A stretch of 43,477 bases of DNA from Pseudomonadota bacterium (lineage in GTDB: Bacteria > Pseudomonadota > Gammaproteobacteria > Burkholderiales > Burkholderiaceae_C), in NCBI GenBank assembly GCA_023460715.1, contig JAEWPH010000267.1, positions 1-43,477 of the forward strand, in the 5' to 3' direction. Position 1 is the stretch's first letter. Each line of letters starts with the position of its first letter. The notes beneath the pieces are model-generated. The model was not told where the DNA came from. It did no database searches and saw only the letters and a program-made list of their open reading frames with translations. Of this stretch, positions 40,959 to 43,477 are shown piece by piece. The position numbers were made by a program, and so were the translations under genes.

Positions 40959-42314
40959 ATGTCCGATACCCCGAACCCCCTTGCCGCGCCTGTGAGCGCC
41001 GACCTGCCTGACTGGCGCAGCCAGCCGCGCGCGTTCCTGCAGGCCCTGTTCCGCGTGGCCGTGCACAGCGCCCAGCCGCTGCACACCCTGGCCCCGCACC
41101 TGCCCGCGCCGCCGCCCGGCCGCACCGTGGTCATCGGTGCGGGCAAGGCGGGCGGCGCCATGGCCCAGGCCGTGGAGGCGCTGTGGCCTGCCGATGCGCC
41201 GCTCAGCGGCCTGGTGGTCACGCGCTACGGCCACGTGCCGCCGCGTCCTGCGGGCCTGGCGCAGCGCATCGAGGTGGTCGAAGCGGCCCATCCCGTGCCC
41301 GATGCCGCCGGGCTGCAGGCGGCCGAGCGCATCCTGCAGTCGGTGCAGGGCCTGGGCCCGGACGACCTGGTGCTGTGCCTGATCTCCGGCGGCGGCTCCG
41401 CCCTGCTCACGCTGCCGGCCGAAGGCCTGTCGCTGGCCGACAAGCAGCGCATCAACCGCCAGCTGCTGGAAAGCGGCGCAGGCATCGCCGAGATGAACTG
41501 CGTGCGCAAGCACCTCTCGCGCATCAAGGGCGGGCGCCTGGCCGCGGCCTGCGCGCCGGCGCGCGTGGTCACGCTCACCATCAGCGATGTGCCGGGCGAC
41601 GACCCTTCCGTGATCGCCAGCGGCCCGACCGTGGCCGACCCGGGGACCTGCGAGGAAGCGCTGCGCATCCTGCAGCGCTACGGCATCGAGGTGCCCGACT
41701 ACGTGCGGCAGCAATTGCAATCCGGCGCGCTGGAGACGCCCAAGCCCGGCGATGCGCGCCTGGCCGGCCATGCCGTGCACATGATCGCTACGCCGCAGCA
41801 GTCGCTGCAGGCTGCCGCCCGCGCCGCGCAGGCCTGCGGCATCGACGCGCATATCCTCAGCGACGAGATGGAAGGCGAGTCGCGCGAGGTGGGCCGCGTG
41901 CACGCCGCGCTGGCGCGGGCCGTGGCGCTGCGGGGGCAGCCCTTCGCGCGGCCCTGCGTCATCCTCAGCGGCGGCGAGACCACGGTGACGGTGCGCGCGC
42001 GGGCCGAGGGGGCCCCGCGCGGCCGCGGCGGGCGCGCCGGGGAGTTCTGCCTGGGGCTGGCCCAGGGGCTGCAGGGCGTTGCGGATGTGTGGGGCCTGGC
42101 GGCCGATACCGACGGCATCGACGGCGTGGAGGACAACGCCGGCGCCTTCGTCGCGCCCGACACGCTGGCGCGCGCCGCAGCCGCACAGCGCGCGCTGGCA
42201 GACCACCTGGACCGCAACGATGCCTACGGCTATTTCGAGGCGCTGGGCGACCTGGTCGTGACCGGCCCGACGCACACCAACGTCAATGACTTTCGTGTGC
42301 TATTGATTTTGTAG
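40959..42314 (+). CDS. Glycerate kinase type 2 (MOFRL family)
   Basis: Phosphorylates D-glycerate, probably to 2-phosphoglycerate, linking hydroxypyruvate or tartrate metabolism to glycolysis. It has 451 residues, the GckA/TtuD type. Landmarks are VVIGAGKAGGAMAQAVE, LISGGGSALLTLP, NCVRKHLSRIKGGRLA, TISDVPGDDPSVIASGPT, ILSGGETTVTVR, and the MOFRL part AADTDGIDGVEDNAGAF. The end GPTHTNVNDFRVLLIL is family-like. ATG 40959 is chosen; the frame runs 72 bases further up without coding character. The last codons and the TAG stop lie in a family B repeat. The stereospecific product is inferred from family knowledge. Confidence 0.92.
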   Translation: MSDTPNPLAAPVSADLPDWRSQPRAFLQALFRVAVHSAQPLHTLAPHLPAPPPGRTVVIGAGKAGGAMAQAVEALWPADAPLSGLVVTRYGHVPPRPAGLAQRIEVVEAAHPVPDAAGLQAAERILQSVQGLGPDDLVLCLISGGGSALLTLPAEGLSLADKQRINRQLLESGAGIAEMNCVRKHLSRIKGGRLAAACAPARVVTLTISDVPGDDPSVIASGPTVADPGTCEEALRILQRYGIEVPDYVRQQLQSGALETPKPGDARLAGHAVHMIATPQQSLQAAARAAQACGIDAHILSDEMEGESREVGRVHAALARAVALRGQPFARPCVILSGGETTVTVRARAEGAPRGRGGRAGEFCLGLAQGLQGVADVWGLAADTDGIDGVEDNAGAFVAPDTLARAAAAQRALADHLDRNDAYGYFEALGDLVVTGPTHTNVNDFRVLLIL

Positions 42315-42355
42315 CTGTATGCGCTTGATGGTAGGGGGGCTGGAGGGCGTTTTGG
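42300..42355. repeat. Family B repeat, copy 4, at the glycerate kinase stop
   Basis: TATTGATTTTGTAGCTGTAT, GCGCTTGATGG and GCTGGAGGGC match the family B layout, although the right arm of the hairpin is degenerate. The element begins within the last five codons of the kinase gene and supplies its TAG stop (42312-42314). The remaining interval to 42607 is GC-rich; apart from the FNR-like box I see no gene there, only minus-strand open frames of low coding quality. Confidence 0.55.
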
Positions 42356-42558
42356 CTTCATGATCGAGCCGACGGATCCGCGCGACGGGCTGCCCCCGCC
42401 CCAGCGGCTCCGTTCGGGTCGTTGGGCGAAGGCGCCGGCCGTGCCATGCAGCGCTTGGGAAGAGGGCGCCCGGAGCTGCACCGGTGGCCCCTGCTGCGTG
42501 CCGCCGTCACGTCGCCGGCTCCCCGCGCCAGGGGGGCTATGCAAACCCTGCATGGGAT

Positions 42559-42572
42559 TTGATTTCGCTCAA
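42559..42572. promoter_or_regulatory. FNR/ANR-like box upstream of the Crp/Fnr gene
   Basis: TTGAT TTCG CTCAA matches the FNR-family consensus TTGAT-N4-ATCAA at nine of ten positions. It lies 36 bases before the chosen start of the Crp/Fnr regulator, suggesting autoregulation or control by an oxygen-responsive Fnr encoded elsewhere. No clear -10 box was identified. Confidence 0.55.
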
Positions 42573-42607
42573 TGCCGCGGGGGCCGCGGGGCGGCACAGT
42601 CGAGCCC

Positions 42608-43231
42608 ATGTTCCCCATGCCCTCTCTTGACCAACCTGCCCAGACCGAGGTGGCTGCTGCCGGCGAGGTGCTGCGCCAACGCCACCAGCAGCCCGTGTCG
42701 GTGCTGTATCTCGATAGCGGGCGGGTGCTGCTGGGGGTCCGCGAGGACGGCCAGATGCGCCACCAGCTGGGCGTGGTGGAGGGCCCGTTCTGGCTCGACG
42801 CCGCATCGGCCTTGCTCGACCAGCCCTGCGCGGTCGACATGGTGGCCGACACCCGCGTGCAACTGCGCCGCATCCCCGTCGAAGAGTTCCGGCGCGGCAT
42901 CGACACGCTGCCGCCGCTGGCCCGCAGCCTGGTGCGCGACATGGCGGCGGGCTATTGCCAGCAGACCGAACTGGCGGTGAGCCGCCTGGCGCAGGACGCC
43001 GAGTCGCGCTGCGCCCAGTGGCTGCTGCGCCACGCGCAGCGCGGTGCGGACGGCAGCCTGTGCGTGACGCTGCACCAGCGCAAGCGCCTGATCGCCGCGC
43101 AGCTGGGCATCGCGCCCGAAACCCTGTCCCGCGTGCTGCGCCATCTGCGCGAGCACGGCCTGATTGCCGGCACCGGCAACGTGCTCAACCTGCCGGAGCC
43201 GCGCGCCCTGCAGATGGTCGCCAGCGGCTGA
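42608..43231 (+). CDS. Crp/Fnr-family transcriptional regulator
   Basis: A 207-residue regulator with an N-terminal cyclic-nucleotide-binding-like beta-roll (about 10-115), a dimer helix, and a C-terminal winged helix-turn-helix (KRLIAAQLGIAPETLSRVLR, about 160-179). The recognition helix ETLSRVLR resembles FNR/DNR-type helices that read TTGAT half-sites. The N-terminal cysteine cluster of oxygen-sensing FNR is absent, so it is more like DNR/NnrR or another sensory branch. I use ATG 42608; ATG 42617 and an upstream ATG 42572 are alternatives, but 42572 overlaps the FNR-like box. Confidence 0.85.
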   Translation: MFPMPSLDQPAQTEVAAAGEVLRQRHQQPVSVLYLDSGRVLLGVREDGQMRHQLGVVEGPFWLDAASALLDQPCAVDMVADTRVQLRRIPVEEFRRGIDTLPPLARSLVRDMAAGYCQQTELAVSRLAQDAESRCAQWLLRHAQRGADGSLCVTLHQRKRLIAAQLGIAPETLSRVLRHLREHGLIAGTGNVLNLPEPRALQMVASG

Positions 43232-43382
43232 GCGGCGCGTTGCCGCGGCCGGCTTTGCGCCTCCCTTGCGCGTGGCTTCACGGTCAGGGTTTTCCTTGGC
43301 CTGATTGAGGGTTCCACCCAACTCCCCATCGGGGTGCGCTGCGTATATTGGCCGCAAGACCACTCGGCCCGATACGCCCTCC

Positions 43383-43477
43383 ATGCACCGCGCCTTGCCC
43401 GCCCGCCCCGCCCGATTCCGCCCGCAGGCTGCGCCGGGACAGTGCCGGCCGGCAGGCGCCAGCGGCGGTGCCCGCTG
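43383..43477 (+). CDS. Possible start of a truncated gene at the window edge
   Basis: An open frame begins at ATG 43383 (MHRALPARPARFRPQAAPGQ) and runs off the window without a stop after 31 codons. It is rich in Arg, Pro and Ala and could equally be chance in GC-rich DNA. No family can be named. The 151 bases before it contain a short CCCC-ATC-GGGG hairpin (about 43324-43334) and nothing else I recognise. Confidence 0.2.
   Translation, partial: MHRALPARPARFRPQAAPGQCRPAGASGGAR

Overview
The window looks like a mosaic of three proteobacterial sources that follow one conserved gene order. Bases 1 to about 1,690 read as Rhizobiaceae-like alphaproteobacterial DNA: a rhizobial intergenic hairpin, a TetR regulator, and the first two thirds of an alpha-type ilvC. 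From about 1,755 to about 6,990 the sequence reads as betaproteobacterial, most like Oxalobacteraceae: the ilvC 3' end, a SIMPL-domain protein, psd, pssA, rpsO and the first two thirds of pnp. From about 7,050 to the end it is uniformly GC-rich with C/G-ending codons and reads as Comamonadaceae (Acidovorax-like). Both changes fall inside highly conserved coding blocks (ilvC, pnp) and keep the reading frame. The simplest explanation is an assembly chimera joined at near-identical sequence in a mixed sample. These lineage calls come from remembered family sequences and codon style, not from a search.

Layout. 1-2,065: TetR regulator with a candidate operator, hybrid ilvC and its terminator. 2,175-4,688: SIMPL protein, psd and pssA (phosphatidylethanolamine synthesis). 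4,835-7,811: rpsO and hybrid pnp, each followed by a hairpin. 7,834-10,214: quinone oxidoreductase, tpiA, secG and tRNA-Leu(GAG). 10,289-24,747: the complete 14-gene nuoA-N operon for respiratory complex I, with nuoC and nuoD separate, followed by DUF2818 and DUF1178 genes.

25,945-43,477 is a mixed Comamonadaceae region. It holds an MsbA-related ABC exporter, a small unknown protein, a stand-alone ABC ATPase, a small zinc-ribbon membrane protein and a LysE exporter. Then come NADP-type glutamate dehydrogenase and a divergent lipoprotein glycerophosphodiester phosphodiesterase. A LysR regulator faces an M20 amidohydrolase and a Bug-type solute receptor. The end carries mutL, an EAL-CBS-GGDEF protein, a MOFRL-type glycerate kinase and a Crp/Fnr regulator preceded by an FNR-like box.

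Two families of short dispersed repeats lie in this last region. Family A (about 131-136 bp, two copies) sits after lysE and after the Bug gene. Family B (about 50 bp, palindromic, four copies) includes one copy translated in frame inside mutL and one supplying the stop codon of the glycerate kinase gene. A roughly 100-bp remnant of metK lies beside family A copy 2. I found no phage, insertion sequence, CRISPR array or defence locus. The strongest signals are the two in-gene lineage junctions, the repeats that enter genes, and the metK remnant.
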